Of a DNA stretch of 64,000 nucleotides, positions 1 through 13,103 are shown piece after piece. The notes under the pieces were generated by a model, which was not told where the DNA came from, made no database searches, and was given only the letters and a program-made list of their open reading frames with translations. The stretch's first letter is position 1, and the number at the start of each line of letters is the position of its first letter. The stretch comes from Beroe forskalii (taxonomy: Eukaryota > Ctenophora > Nuda > Beroida > Beroidae), in NCBI GenBank assembly GCA_011033025.1, contig WFMF01000228.1:1-64000 (forward strand), read 5' to 3'. A program made the position numbers and the translations under genes.

Positions 1-1078
1 AAGAAAATGGATTGGGAAATGGACAAATGGGACAGAGAAAATGGAACAAATGGGACTAAGAAAGTGAATTGTGGCAGAAAATGGGACATTTGGGACAGCG
101 ACAATCCCCCCACTATGAGCAGTTTCAACTCTAAGGTGGTGTTAATTCCAGGTGGTACTTGGTCCTGGTAGCTTTCTGCCATACCACCCGAGAGGAGATA
201 TGAAAGTACACCATCTATACCATTGATCATTAACCTTATCAAATATCATTGTCCGAGCAGCTATTGTGTCAAATGTTGGTTTATAAAAAGTGTGTTTCTC
301 AACACAAATCCAGATTATTACGATAGCAGTTGGCAACCGTCATTCTATTCATAGCTAAATTTCTTGAAATTCAAAATCACATTCCAAGAAAACTGTGTTT
401 ATTTTCAAAATCAGAAGCATTTGACTCGTTTCACGTCACAACTGGCATACCAGTTCATCAGCAGGTCACGTCCAAACGACTCGCGCGCGGCGGGACGCGC
501 GCGCTAAGAACAATAAGAGACCAATCCCGCATCGCATGAATGTCGTCGCGCCCTACGCAAAGTTCACAATTTCTTCCTCTCTTTTCGTGTTGAGGAAGAT
601 TTCCTTGTGTTTTAAGATGGAAATAACATATACGATTCTTTTCAAGTTCCACAGGAGGGTTTAGTGGCATGAGACGAAGTCATAAACCAAATTTCAGCAA
701 ATTCCAAAGCGCCGTTCTTTGATATAATCGTCTTTGTACCATTTCAAGAAATCGTACAAAGTATGGTACTTGAAACCGATTGTAAGTCCGGATCTCCTCT
801 TCCGGGAGATTTCTTAAGATCCTTAAGGCCCATAGGGGTTTCAGAAGGCCTCTATTGAAGATTCTGAATAGTGGACCCTTGTCTAATTTTGATTGACAGA
901 CTCTGAACGATCACGTTATGATTCGTCATGGAAAAGTTGTACGAGGCTTTGAGCGGGTTAAAAAGTTCAGGGGGTGATTGATATGCTATGAAAGGTAGGA
1001 TTATGCTATAAAAGGTAGGATTAATACAGGCATCATACTCACATGTTCCTTGAATATCTTGAACTGTTGCGGGGTCTT
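1..1078. other. Non-coding flank left of the duplicated segment
   Basis: No convincing exon on either strand. The first 110 bases are an imperfect purine-rich tandem repeat built on AAATGGGAC. A CG-rich inverted run lies at about 480-507. The open frames here are short, have no family signature and look like chance. Confidence 0.6.
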
Positions 1079-1989
1079 GACGCTTGTGAAGTATTTGAAC
1101 CAATGTGGGTGACATTCCATTAGCCGGTTGAAAGTCAGTTCCGCATTCTACGGGGGGTAATCAGTGTTAATTAGTGCGGGGAGGAATTAGTGTTGCCAAA
1201 CAATGCAATCACTAAACTTTGCAAATTCTATCATAAATGGAACAATAGTAAAGTATTCATTTGCTCGCTAATGCAAATAATACCTACTTTGCGAATAAAA
1301 CCTGAAATTAAAACTTCAACTTATAACTTCCTAAATATGGATTATGGGAGCAAATTGTAACTCTGCAGTTGAACTAAGCGATGTTTTCACATTCACTTGA
1401 GACAGCCTGTATTCGCATATGATGGGTTCAATCGTTGATTTCTTTGATCGCAGCGACCTGCGAAAAGCACATATTCAGCACTCGGCAAGTAAGTAGTGCA
1501 TCATGGCTAAATTTACACTTTTGACGTCAAATCGTCTATTTTGGGAGCATTCGATCTCATTAGCATTTAAGAATGGGGTGCCCTGAGGCTGCATTGATTA
1601 AGCCATATTTGGTCAAATGTTTACAGTCATATGGAAAGGAGTCTCCAGAGTCCAGTTCATGACTCAATAACAGGATCTTACAATAATCGTCTGACAGAAA
1701 CGTAAAATAAGTTTCTATCTTGAAAGTTCCAAAATTGCTAGTGGCTGAAAGAAACTGAAAGTTCAAATATTGCTAGCTGCTTATAACATCTTATTAAAAT
1801 ACTTAAACACAACAGTACTTTTTATCAGGAGTACCAGAAGTAAAATACGCGAAATATCCACTTACCGCCATTGACCTGCCATCTTGTGGGTGGCAAACCC
1901 AAGGATGGGGTCCACAACGAGGGCCGTAGCGTAGTCGTCAAAACACGCTAACTGTTCGTAGTGTGGGATAGCGTTCACAACCATGCTAC

Positions 1990-3790
1990 TGCTGCTACTA
2001 AACAGGGTGGCGGTGTCAGGAGGGGGGATGACACTGGTGTCAGGAGGGGTATTGACACTGGTGTCAGGATGGGTATTGACACTGGTGTCAGGGGGAGTAT
2101 TGACACTGGTGTCAGGAGGGGGCTTGACACTGGTGTCAGGAGGGGCTTGACACTGGTGTCAGGAGGGGGCTTGACACTGGTGTCAGGAGGGGTAATGAAA
2201 CTGGTGTCAGGAGGGGTAATGACACTGGTGTCAGGGGGGTTATTGACACTGGTGTCAGGAGTGGGTATTGACACTGGTGTCAGGAGGGGTATTGGCACTG
2301 GTGTCAAGAGGGGTATGACACTGGTGTCAGGAGTGGGGGTAATGAAACTGGTGTCAAGAGGGGGGCTTGACACTGGTGTTAGGAGGGGTATTGACACTGG
2401 TGTCAGGAATGGGTATGAAACTGTTGTCAGGAGGGGTATGACACTGGTGTCAGGGGGAGTATAACACTGGTGTCAACAGGAATACGACACTGGTGTCAGG
2501 AGGGGGCTTGACACTGGCGTCAGGAGGGGTATTGACACTGGTGTCAGGAGGGGCATTGACACTGGTGTCAAGAGGGGGCTTGGCACTGGTGTCAGGAGGG
2601 AATTGACACTGGTGTCAAGAGGGGTATTGACACTGGTGTCAGGACGGAATTGACACTGGTGTCAAGAGGGGGCTTGATACCGGTGTCAAGAGGGGGCTTG
2701 ACACTGGTGTCAGGAGGGGGTAGTGACACTGATGTCAGGTGGGGGCTCGACACTGGTGTCAGGAGGGGTATTGACACTGGTGTCGAGAGGGGCTTGACAC
2801 TGGTGTCAGGAGAGGTATTGACACTGGTGTCAAGAGGGGTATTGACACTGGTGTCAGGTGCTCGACACTGGTGTCAGGAGGGGTATTGACACTGGTGTCA
2901 GGGGGGCAATGAGACTGGCGTGAGGAGGGGGGGGGGGGCTTGACACTGGTTTCAGGAGGGGGCTTGACACTGGTGTCAGGAGGAGAATTGACTATTGGCA
3001 CTGGTGTCAGGAGGGGCTTGACACTGGTGTCAGGAGGGGTATTGATACTGGTGTCAAGAGGGGTATTGACACTGGTGTCAGGGGGAGTATTGACACTGGT
3101 GTCAGCAGGGGTAATGACACTGGTTTCAGGAGGGGTATTGACACTGGTGTCAAAAGGGGGCTTGACAGTGGTGTCAGGAGGGTATTGACACTGGTGTCAG
3201 GAGGGGTATTGACACTGGTGTCAGGAGTGGTATGAAACTGGTGTCAGGAGTGGGGGTAATGACACTGGTTTCAGGAGGGGTATTGACACTGGTGTCAGGA
3301 GGGGTATTGACACTGGTGTCAGGAGTGGTATTGACACTGGTGTCAGGAGGGGTATTGACACTGGTGTCAGGAGTGGTATTGACACTGGTGTCAGGAGGGG
3401 TATTGACACTGGTGTCAGGAGTGGTATTGACACTGGTGTCAGGAGTGGTATGAAACTGGTGTCAGGAGTGGGGGCTCGACACTGGTTTCAGGAGGGGTAT
3501 TGACACTGGTGTCAGGAGGGGTATTGACACTGGTGTCAGGAGGGGTATTGACACTGGTGTCAGGAGGGGTATTGACACTGGTGTCAGGATGAGTTGACAC
3601 TGGTGTCAGGATGGGTATTGACACTGGTGTCAGGAGGGTATTGACACTGGTGTCAGGAGGGTATTGACATTGGTGTCAGGAGGGTATTGACACTGGTGTC
3701 AGGAGGGTATTGACACTGGTGTCAGGAGGGGTATTGGCACTGGTGTAAAGAGGGTTATTGAAATTTGTTTCAGAAGGTGCTTGACACCAT
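1990..3790. repeat. TGGTGTCA minisatellite, copy A (about 1.8 kb)
   Basis: Tandem array of a 21-24 bp unit whose commonest form contains TTGACACTGGTGTCAGGAGG. Units vary by the GGGG run and by TTGACA/ATGACA/ATGAAA starts; the most regular stretch is about 3180-3740. Long open frames through it on both strands give repeats such as VSGGVLTL, a by-product of unit length. I do not call these genes. Confidence 0.95.
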
Positions 3791-4127
3791 TGGCGGCAAA
3801 ATAGTACTAACAGAACGGACGGGTATTTAGACCGTGCTATAAAGATGGTTTAAGCGAAAATGACACTTGTGTCAGTGAAATTGCTGAATAAACAACTGAC
3901 AACATAAAAAAAAACCTTCTTCTTCTTCTTTAAATTGTGGTAAATTTTTAAATCACAGAGATGGAATGATGGTTAAATGCCGGTACATTCAATTCACCCT
4001 TATATTGATATTAAACCCACAGAATGCTTTAAGAAAGTAATCGTTTACACGTACTTTCATTGTATTGATGAAAATAGCAAATACCACTGACTACTGAGTT
4101 CATGCCTACAGATTCCATGAATAGGAC

Positions 4128-4272
4128 CACGTGCCACACAAGAGTAACCACGTGACTTACCCCCGGTCACGTGCTCTTATCATTGAAAGTGTCACGTGAC
4201 AACATCCCAATCACATGACTTGAATTACATTACGAGACTATCGCTTGAACAAGTCCATCATTCGGACACGTG
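4128..4272. promoter_or_regulatory. Cluster of five CACGTG E-boxes upstream of the TRP gene
   Basis: CACGTG occurs at 4128, 4149, 4168, 4193 and 4267, five times in 145 bases. The 4193 site sits in the full palindrome GTCACGTGAC, the form bound by MITF/TFE/USF-type bHLH-zip factors (CLEAR element). It lies about 440 bases upstream of the proposed TRP start codon, and copy B preserves the cluster. A promoter or enhancer role is inference. Confidence 0.55.
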
Positions 4273-4712
4273 CCATAACACGTTGAAATGCAGATAATTC
4301 AAATTTGGTTTAATGACACAGTCAAACAATTAGATCTCAATCACTGAACAAAAGGGGATGTGAAAAGGGTAAATTTGTGCGGTTATTTGGTCTTATACTC
4401 CAAACAAAGTGTATTATTTCTACCGCTGATGTAAACATCGCAAATGTGGAGTGCAGTGCTATTTGTTACTTTGTCTTACGTCGTCAGACAATAGTTTCAA
4501 CTATATTTTCATCCTCAACAGATTCGATGAAATTTTATTTTTTCGGTGGTTAGGTTTGAAATCTTTATGTGATCTGTGATCATAAACATCAACGACGAAT
4601 AAATTTTAACAGAAAATGGGGCCGAATAAGGCAACATGTTTCTGAGTTACGTCTCTCAGTTTCTCTTTACGTTGTACGTCTTGATAATTCCCTTCTCCTC
4701 AGCAGTGACAGT

Positions 4713-7700
4713 ATGTCGTCTGAAGTTTCAGAAAACGAGGATACTGAAGTCGAGGTAAATAAATAAAAAGGTTATACACCTCCCCACACGAGAAATAGGC
4801 GGTTATTAAGGTTTCATCATTATCGTAGTGCAGTGTGAAAGGTTTTTGACGTCATTATCATAATTCAAACTGGTGAATATTGGTAACTTAAATCCACTAA
4901 ATATCGGAGGCGAATTATCTTACCCATTTTAGGATCCTAAAGTCGGCTGGATATTGTCCAATCAGGAAGCGAATTCATGGTCAACTTGCGCGCTGATTGG
5001 TCAATGTCAAGTGTACCGGTGGGTAAACTAATACGCCGTCGATATGTAAATACTTGTGTGCGGTCTTTAGGTGATGTATCAGTGCGAAACAAATCATTTC
5101 CTCCGCCATTGCCCTTATAAGACCGAATGATTGAATTCGCAGATATTTCTGCTGGGGAAAGCGTTGCAATTTAAGAATTGTTTTATTGCAAGGGAGTATT
5201 CTAATGAGTTTGTATTCAGACGTATGGCTACGGTTAAAAGACTAAAATAACAACCACTGTAGAATGTAAAAATGTACAAACAAGTGCTTTTCCCAGCTAA
5301 ATAAAAGCAGTTGATTATCCGTCATTTCCGTTAAAATCACACTAAATCCCCGACAGGAGAGGCCCGCCTTCAAATACAACTTCCTGGATAGGAAACCACC
5401 GAAAAGGAGGTCGAGCAACCCGCTGAAACAGATAGCTAAAGTGAGGAGACTGCTGAACAAGATCAAGGAGAACACTGAACAACTCCACAATGAACCCAGC
5501 ACCTTGGTCCTCGATCCCTCCATGTGAGTAGGGGAACCACATAGCTAAGCATTCCGAATAATGTTATTCATGATCGGAAATGACGCTTACCATCATTAAT
5601 GAGTTAAGAATAAGATATCAAATCGGTTGAGAACATATTCGCCTATTTTCATTGAAAAATTGAGCATTTATTAACAATCCTAAAGTGATTGCAATCTTAC
5701 GTAGTTCATCTCATACATCGCTCCAAAACTCTCCTTAATTAACCCTGGTCAGGTACGGCAACTCTGCGTATGGTATACTATATTTCTTCCTGGAAATGTC
5801 CAATTACGAGGGTTACGAGAATAGCGTGGACACCTCTCAGCTTGACAGGTGGAATTTATAATGATATATTCTCAATTTAGATTATTTCAGATTAATTCAA
5901 ATTAATAACTTTATAATAATATTATCAATATATTATCATGCTGTAACGATATGTTGAAACAGTTCATATTAACTTAAGGTTTTGATCATTTTCACTCCAA
6001 TATTTTGAGTACGAACGGGGTGGTTGGAGCACCAGAACACATTTACGGGGTCAATATATAAACCTTGATTCTTTCACACAATCAAATGAATCTGCCCCTC
6101 ACTTCCACAACAAATATATTGTATTCTCTCAAACCCTTCCTGCCTCCCTCCCACACAAACAACGTCCAATCATCTCCATGCAACCCCTTCAGCCTCTTTG
6201 AGCGTGGGGCAGACATCCACGCGACAGACAAAGTAGGACAGACGATACTGCACGACTGTGCCCGGATTCACACTGTGGCAACAGTCCGGTATTTTATCCG
6301 ATGTGGGGTGGATGTTAACAAGCAGGACATATATGGAAGAACTGCTCTCCATGTTGCTGCTAAGAAGGATTACGAAGAAATGGTAGGGTTGGATATATGA
6401 TTCAAAGAATTAAAAGAAATAATAAGAAATAATAAGAAATTTAGGTTCCTGATCCACAATTGGCTTTTGTCATATTCAGTGCATCTGAGGAAGCTTCCAG
6501 AATGAATCCTATAGCTTTCTTAGTTGATTATTAAAGTAGATTCTCTAATATAAAGAAATACAACCAGAACTGTGATCCCAGGTAGAACTTCTGATAGAAA
6601 ATGGAGCTAAAACAGACCTGACCACCCACGGATCGTGCTTCACTGCCCTCCACTGGGCAGCCATGGGTAACGCATCTGATGCTATTCATGTTCTGGTGAA
6701 GTATGGGGCTGACAAGGAACCTGTTGACTACAGGGGCAGAACCCCTCTGTTAATTGCTGCAGAGTATGATAGGTAAGTGGGAAACAGAACAGACCGTTCA
6801 ATTTATCACAGTATTTGAACAATGAATCATGCAATCATTCCAGCTATTGCCAACAGAAAATACCGTTTTTATTCATTATAAGTCAAATATTTCACACAAT
6901 TCTCTATGGTTTACTTCCCATTACAGCAAAGTAAACATTTCGACAGGAAGGCTGCAGCACAGAAGCTAATAGAGGTGGGTGTCACAGCACGTGTTGTTGA
7001 CTACACAGGGCTTCATGCCCTCTCACTCCTCATTGCAAAAATGCCTAAACTAGCAGCACAAGCCTTAGATCAGTTCTTCTCCATCAACAAGAAATCACGG
7101 GAACTCAAAGTCTGGATCAACTCAATGGAACCTGATCTCCTGGTTCCCAAAGATGCCCGTTATGGATTTAGTGTCCTGGATGAAGTTTCAAAGAGTGGTG
7201 ATAGTGAGCTCGTCCAAAACCCTGCTATAAAGGCCCTAATTTCCACCAAGTGGAAACAGTTTGGGCAACGAGCAGTAATCAAAGACATCTCCCTTTATCT
7301 CATCTATCTTATTTCATGGAGCATCCTCATGATTCTGACCCCTTTGTACCCTCCTGAAAATGATACTACATTTGCAGAATCAAGGGGTTCTAGACGACTC
7401 ATCACTGAAACAGTGGCATACATCCTGTACATTGGCTTTGTATTGGATGAGATTAGTGAGCTGAGGCATGGGATGGTTCAACAAAAAAGATGGAAGAATA
7501 TGAGGATAGGACAAGTTCAGAGTGATTTGAAGATAATTCGACCTCTGTCTGAGATGGAAAAACAGTTTCTGAACAGTGAAATGGAGAAATCTACCAAAGA
7601 AAAGTCTCAATATGGAAAAGATTCTTGGAATTACTTTGATTGGACAGTTTACATTCTACAACTTGTTGGCATCTGCACTTATATCTACTGTGAAATTGCA

Positions 7701-9083
7701 TGCATTAATATGGACTTGAGTAATGAGGAGGTCAGGAAATCATACCACAAGATCTTCCGAATAAGATCACAACTGATGGCAGTTGCAATTTTGCTGTCAT
7801 GGTTCAAAGTTTTCAAGTATCTTCGTGTTTTCAAGTCAATGGGTCCTTTTGTTGTCATCATAACTCACAGCTTTGGAGATGTTGGAAAGATAGCAATTGT
7901 TTACTTGCTCCTTTACATTCCAATGGTCTGCATATTCTATCAGGTAATTGGGGTTGAAATAACAATGAAGCTTACAAAAAAGTACAGAAATTGTTTACAC
8001 AAATTCGAAGACTCTGGTTCTGTCATTTTTATATCAAATTTAGCTCTAGGAATCACCAAAACCAAGATTCGTGGTTATGTAATGGATTGCAATAGTTAGT
8101 TCGAACCTTGACTATAGGTTTAACTATTCTCTGTATATTTCTTTCTGAAATGCAAATGGACAACTTTCCTGGAAATCTTCTAACAACATTCCTTTCCAGT
8201 TTTATCAAGGGGTTAATGGATATGAAGATGTAGGAAGCACCATGTTTACTGTATTCCGGATGATTGTTGTTGATGACTACAACTATGACAGTCTGGTGGA
8301 AACAAGTAGGCCACTTGAAGAAGATTTGGATGATGAAGGTGTCATGACAAAAAGAAGACGGGGTAGTAAAGGGGGTGGTGGAGGTATGTATAATGTATGA
8401 GTTGTACAACATATGTATTTTATTTATGTCAATAATATGGATGTAAATTCCATGCTGAGGGCCGACATCAAGCCAATCATAATTCATAAAGACAGTTAAT
8501 ACTTAATTGAAAGTGAATATTAATGTAGCATGTGTCGAAAATTTCACATGATTGAAGCTTAATGATATTCTCCCACTGCCCAGGAGCAAGTGACACTAAC
8601 ACCGACCGTCCTGATGTTATAGTGGACCTATGGTGGACAAGATTTCTTGTTGCTTATTGGATCCTTGTTTCCAGTGTTATCCTTCTTAACTTGTTCATTG
8701 CTTTGATGTCAGATACCTTCCAAAGAGTGTATGACAATGCAGTTGGAGTAGCTGCTCTTGAAAAGGCAGAGATAGTGTCTGAATTGGAAGTGAAGCTAAC
8801 AAAAAAGTCTCGAGATCGGTATTTGAAAGACCTTGAAGACAACTACTCTCCTCTTGTGGAATTTATGGAAAAAGATGAAGGTGACACAACAAGTGAAGAA
8901 ATTACAAAGTTAGAGAATGTACAAGCAAGGATAGAACGAGTAGAACGCCTCATAGTTGCACTGGATGAAGAACAGCAGCAAAGATCAAAAGAAATACGAG
9001 AAGAAAACATTCAGCTGTTTACACTGCTGGAGTCTAAAATAGATTCAATGGGCATCCAGACATATATGGCAGATGACATATGA
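4713..9083 (+). CDS. Ankyrin-repeat TRP-type cation channel (copy A, intact)
   Basis: Eight exons, all with GT-AG introns and compatible phases: 4713-4754, 5357-5523, 5753-5848, 6193-6382, 6582-6772, 6947-7943, 8200-8383, 8584-9083; 2367 nt, 788 aa. The start is the ATG of MSSEVSENEDTEVE. A basic linker (residues 15-70) precedes about five ankyrin repeats (100-290; GRTALHVAA, FTALHWAA, GRTPLLIAA). Six membrane spans follow: S1 about 343-362, S2 381-398, S3 456-477, S4 501-521, S5 528-560, S6 642-664. The re-entrant pore (562-593) reads FRMIVVDDYNYD, with an acidic filter-like stretch. A charged, glycine-rich insert lies between pore and S6, and a coiled coil near 700-770. TRP channels are tetrameric plasma-membrane cation channels. 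The pre-S1 region, with KW.QFG, resembles TRPA/TRPV-like families, but I cannot assign a subfamily, ligand or gating stimulus. Confidence 0.87.
4935..5050. repeat. CCAAT-bearing foldback repeat in TRP intron 1
   Basis: Short interrupted palindrome. CCAATCAGGAAGCGAATT and GCGCGCTGATTGG face each other, and the outer ends read TTACCCA and TGGGTAA, closing with ACGCCGTCGATA. Related copies lie at 12550-12680, 44715-44860 and 53330-53400. It looks like a MITE family; the CCAAT boxes could also recruit NF-Y. Confidence 0.65.
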
Positions 9084-9439
9084 AAGGCAGCATATTTTAT
9101 TGATTGTAAACTGTAACTGACAAATTATTGGCCTGATCAATTTATTAATCGAATGTAAACACAAGGATACGATTCATGATTGATATTTGTGATACATGAT
9201 AGTGATCATGCACCTGGGACCACATCACATATTACTTTTTTTTCAATACAGATGATAACTTTCGAACAAAATTTTCATCAAAGTAAATTTTCTGCAGTTG
9301 TGATGTAAAGCAATTTATTGTAGATCACAGATTCGTTTTTGCATGCATGATTGATGTGATCTAAGAAAATCAAGATTGATAGAAAAGGTTTTTTCTATAA
9401 CAGAAATGTCCCAAAAATTTTGCTGCCTACTAAACTTTG
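9084..9439. other. 3' flank of TRP gene A
   Basis: AT-rich downstream sequence shared closely with copy B (22375-22745). No canonical AATAAA was noticed close to the stop codon. No further exon seen. Confidence 0.5.
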
Positions 9440-9880
9440 TTATGGTTCTTACGTGGCACTTGCTAAACACGTTGCGCGGCGTTGTCTGACGTCGTGGCGC
9501 GCGAGGGGGTCAGGCAACGCCTGAAAAGTGCAGCACGCTGGTTAAGGCAATAAGCTTACTCTTACCAGATCTCTAGTTTTACGCGCGCGCCGCACCTTGC
9601 TCGACGACCCTGGTTAGGGGAAGCCTTTCTATAATTACATCTGATGAGTGCGCAAATGTGACGCGCGCGCGTCCGCCAACGTCTAGTCTGACAACAGACA
9701 AGTTGCGCGCGCGGCGCGAGGGATAACATCCCCTAACCAGGGGTGTCGCGTGCGCACCGCCCCTGGTTAGGGGATGCGATGTTCTCCGATCCCGCACGCG
9801 CGCAACGTTCTTGCCTGTTGTCAGACGTTGGCGGACGCGCGCGCGTCACAGTTGCGCTCTCGTCAGATAACTACTACTAG
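9440..9880. repeat. CG-rich nested foldback, copy A
   Basis: Nested inverted repeats of CGCGCG runs. The arm at about 9660-9715 (GCGTCCGCCAACGTCTAG..TCTGACAACAG) faces its reverse complement at about 9790-9850. CCCTGGTTAGGGGA or its complement occurs three times (near 9610, 9730 and 9760). The motif CAGACGTTG also borders other CG-rich foldbacks (10051-10087, 45478-45575). Probably a MITE cluster. Confidence 0.75.
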
Positions 9881-11084
9881 GGAGCGGAGTAGGGTCTATG
9901 AATCTGGCTAAAGCAACAAACTAGGGTAAACAGTAAACGTGTTTAGCAAACCAGACTTGGAGTTTGAAACTAGGGATCTGGTTAGGTTTAGGATATAGAT
10001 ACAAAACGATCGAAGTTTAGTTTACTATTACGGATACATAAAAAAGATTTGTCAGGCGTTGCCTGACCCCCTCGCGCGCGTCAGACAAAAAAAGATCGCG
10101 AGGTTTAGGATATAGATACAAAGATCGCGAGGTTTAGCATTTAGGATACAAAAAGATCGAGTTTACGCTTGAAGTATTTGAACCAATGGGGTGACATTCC
10201 ATGAGCCGGTTGAAAGTCAGTTGCATTCTACGGGGGTAATCAGTGTTAGTGGTATTATGGGGAGGAATTAGTGTTGCCAAGCAATGCAATCACAAAACTT
10301 TGCAAATTCTATCATAAATGGAACAATAGTAAAGTATTCATTTGCTCGCTAATGCAAATAATACCTACTTTGCGAATAAAACCTGAAATTAAAACTTCAA
10401 CTTATAACTTCCTAAATATGGATTATGGGAGCAAATTGTAACTCCATAGATAAAATTAGCGATGTTTTCATATTCACCTGAGATAGTCTGTATTCGCATA
10501 TGATGGGTTCAATCGTTGATTTCTTTGATCGCAGCGACCTGCGAAAAGCACATATTCAGCACTCGGCAAGTAAGTAGTTCATCATGGCTAAATTTACACT
10601 TTTGACGTCAAATCGTCTATTTTGGGAGCATTCGATCTCATTAGCATTTAAGAATGGGGTGCCCTGAGGCTGCATTGATTAAGCCATATTTGGTCAAATG
10701 TTTACAGTCATATGGAAAGGAGTCTCCAGAGTTCAGTTCATGACTCAATAACAGGATCTTAGGATAATCGTCCTACAGAAACGAAAAATAAGTTTCTATC
10801 TTTAAAGTTACAAAATTTCTAGTGGCTGAAAGAAACTGAAAGTTCAAATATTGCTAGCTGCTTATAACATCTTATTAAAATACTTAAACACAACAGTACT
10901 TTTTTTCAGGAGTACCAAAAGTAAAATACGCGAAATATCCACTTACCGCCATTGACCGGCCATCTTGTGGGTTGCAAACCCAAGGATGGGGTCCACAACA
11001 AGGGCCGTAGCGTAGTCGTCAAAACACGCTAACTGTTCGTAGTGTGGGATAGCGTTTACAACCATGCTACTGCTGCTATAAAAC

Positions 11085-11425
11085 AGGGTGGTGGTGTCAA
11101 GAGGGGTATGAAACTGGTGTCAGGGGGAGTATTGACACTGGTGTCAAGAGGGGCTTGACACTGGTGTCAGGAGCGGTATTGACACTGGTGTCAGGGGAGC
11201 ATCATACTGGTGTCAGGAGGTGGATCGACACTGGTGTCAGGAGGGGGCTTGACACTGGTGTCAGGGTGCCTGACACTGGTGCCAGGAGGGGTATTGACAC
11301 TGGTGTCAAGAGGAGGGTTGACAGTGGTGTCAGGGTGCTTGACACTGGTGCCAGGAGATATATTGGATTGACACTGGTGTCAAGAGGGTTATTGACACTG
11401 GTTTCAGAAGGTGCTTGCCACCAGT
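11085..11425. repeat. TGGTGTCA minisatellite, copy B (about 0.33 kb)
   Basis: Homologue of the 1990-3790 array, with about a dozen degenerate units. The size difference from copy A shows large copy-number change since the duplication. It accounts for most of the length difference not explained by the two transposons. Confidence 0.9.
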
Positions 11426-11770
11426 GGTGGCAAAAGAGTACTAACAGACGGGTGTCAGGAGGCCGGAGGGGTATATGGACAGTGCTATGGTGGTGTCAGC
11501 AAAAGTGACACTTGTGTCAGGGAACTAGCTCAATAAACAACTGAAAATAGAGAAAACCTTACTTCTTCTACTTTAAATTGTAATAAATTCTTGAATCACA
11601 GATGGTTGAATGCCGGTACATTAAATTCTCCCTTATACCTTTATACGACTAAAAGAGATTGCCGTTAAACCCACAGAATTCTATAAGAAAGTCAACTCGT
11701 TCTTTCATTGATAAAAATAGTACATACCACTGACTTCTGAGTTCATGCTTACAGATTCAATGAATAGGAC

Positions 11771-11915
11771 CACGTGCCACACAAGAGTAACCACGTGACT
11801 AACCCTTGGTCACGTGCTCTTATCACTGAAAGTGTCACGTGACAGCATCCCAATCACGTGACTTGATTTAGATCACGAGACCATTGCTTGAACAAGTCCA
11901 TCATTCGGGCACGTG
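11771..11915. promoter_or_regulatory. CACGTG cluster, copy B
   Basis: Six CACGTG sites at 11771, 11792, 11811, 11836, 11855 and 11910, aligned with the copy A cluster. The fifth is a gain: copy A has CACATG there. The sites persist although the gene behind them is damaged. Confidence 0.5.
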
Positions 11916-12821
11916 GCAAAACACGTTGAAATGCACTACATGCAAATTTGGTTTAATGACACAGTCAAACAATTAGATCTCAATCACTGAACAAAAGGGG
12001 TGGGTGAAAAGGGTAAATTTGTGTGGTTATTTGGTTATTTGGTCGTATAATACAGTGTATTAATTCTACCGCTGATGTAAACATCGCACAATCTGGAGTG
12101 CAGTGCTTTTTGTTACTTTGTCTTACGTCGTCAGACTATAGATTCAACTATATTTTCATCTTCAACAGTTTCGATGAAATTTTATTTTAACAGTGTGTAT
12201 GAAATCTTTATGTGATCATAAACATCAACGACGAATGAATTTTTATTGAAAATGGGGCCGAATAAGGCAACATATTACTAAGTTAAGTCTCTCAGTTTCC
12301 CTTTACGTTGTACGTCTTGATAATTCCCTTCTCCTCAGCAGTGACAGTATGTCGTCTGAAGTTTCAGAAAACGAGGATACTGAAGTCGAGGTAAATAAAT
12401 AAAAAGGTTATACACCTCCCCACACGAGAAATAGGCGGTTATTAAGGTTTCATCATTATCGTAGTGCAGTGTGAAAGGTTTTTGACGTCATTATCATAAT
12501 TCAAACTGGTGAATATTGGTAACTTAAATCCACTAAATATCGGAGACGAATTATCTTACCCATAGGATCCTGAAGTCGTCATGATATTGTCCAATCAGGA
12601 AGCGAATTCATGGTCAACTTGCGCGCTGATTGGTCAATGTCAAGTGGACCGGTGGGTAAAGTAATACGCCGTCGATATGTAAATACTTGTGTGCGGTCTT
12701 TAGGTGATGTATCAGTGCGAAACAAATCATTTCCTCCGCCATTGCCCTTACAAGGAATAATTGAATTCGGAGATATTTCTGCTGGGGAAAGCGTTGCAAT
12801 TTATGAATTGTTTTATTGCAA

Positions 12822-13103
12822 GGGTGTGCAAGCTGCCCCTCTTCTCTCAAATCACCTTCACCTTTTTCTTGGAGGTGAGGTTCATGCCAAATAGCAATCC
12901 TACAAAGTTTGAGGAAAATTGGTCAATTTTTAGGGGTGGCAGATGGCCACTTAAGTTTTGCGCCAGGCGCGATGGGTCGCGCAGGGGCAAAATCGCTATA
13001 TCTCGGGTTCTGATCAAGGTAGAGAGGTAAATGATAGCTTAAACAACTCACAATCACCACATTTCTATACAATTGTCAACATATTTAGAGACAATCTCCT
13101 TCA
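12822..13103 (+). repeat. Left terminal inverted repeat of the 3.7-kb transposon
   Basis: Pairs with 16229-16520 in reverse complement, apart from a short diverged patch just inside the tip (about 12840-12865). The inner edge is ACAATCTCCTTCA. Confidence 0.9.

Larger units (their letters stand above)
1079..10163. repeat. Segmental tandem duplication, copy A
   Basis: The stretch starting near 1079 reappears nearly base for base from 10164, in the same order: AT-rich leader, TGGTGTCA minisatellite, CACGTG cluster, eight-exon TRP channel gene, 3' flank, CG-rich foldback and a closing block of GATCGCGAGGTTTAG-type repeats. The copies abut at about 10163. Copy A lacks both transposons found in copy B, so it shows the pre-insertion state at both sites. 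Confidence 0.9.

Noticed and set aside
1961-3624. Long open frames on both strands with VSGGVLTL or IPLLTPVS repeats
   Set aside because: They are translations of the minisatellite; several frames stay open because the unit length is often a multiple of three and the unit lacks stops. No start context, splice sites or partner exons.
1990-3790. CRISPR-like array
   Set aside because: Units are contiguous and variable, with no unique spacers, and the DNA is eukaryotic.
7944-8099. Continuation of the TRP frame past 7943 to a stop at 8099
   Set aside because: The frame beyond 7943 is intronic: a GTAATT donor at 7944 and the pore exon at 8200 continue the channel in phase, and copy B differs here while its exons are conserved.
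8053-8487. Minus-strand 144-codon frame
   Set aside because: Antisense to the TRP pore exon and its introns; repeated in copy B at 21366-21788 for the same reason.
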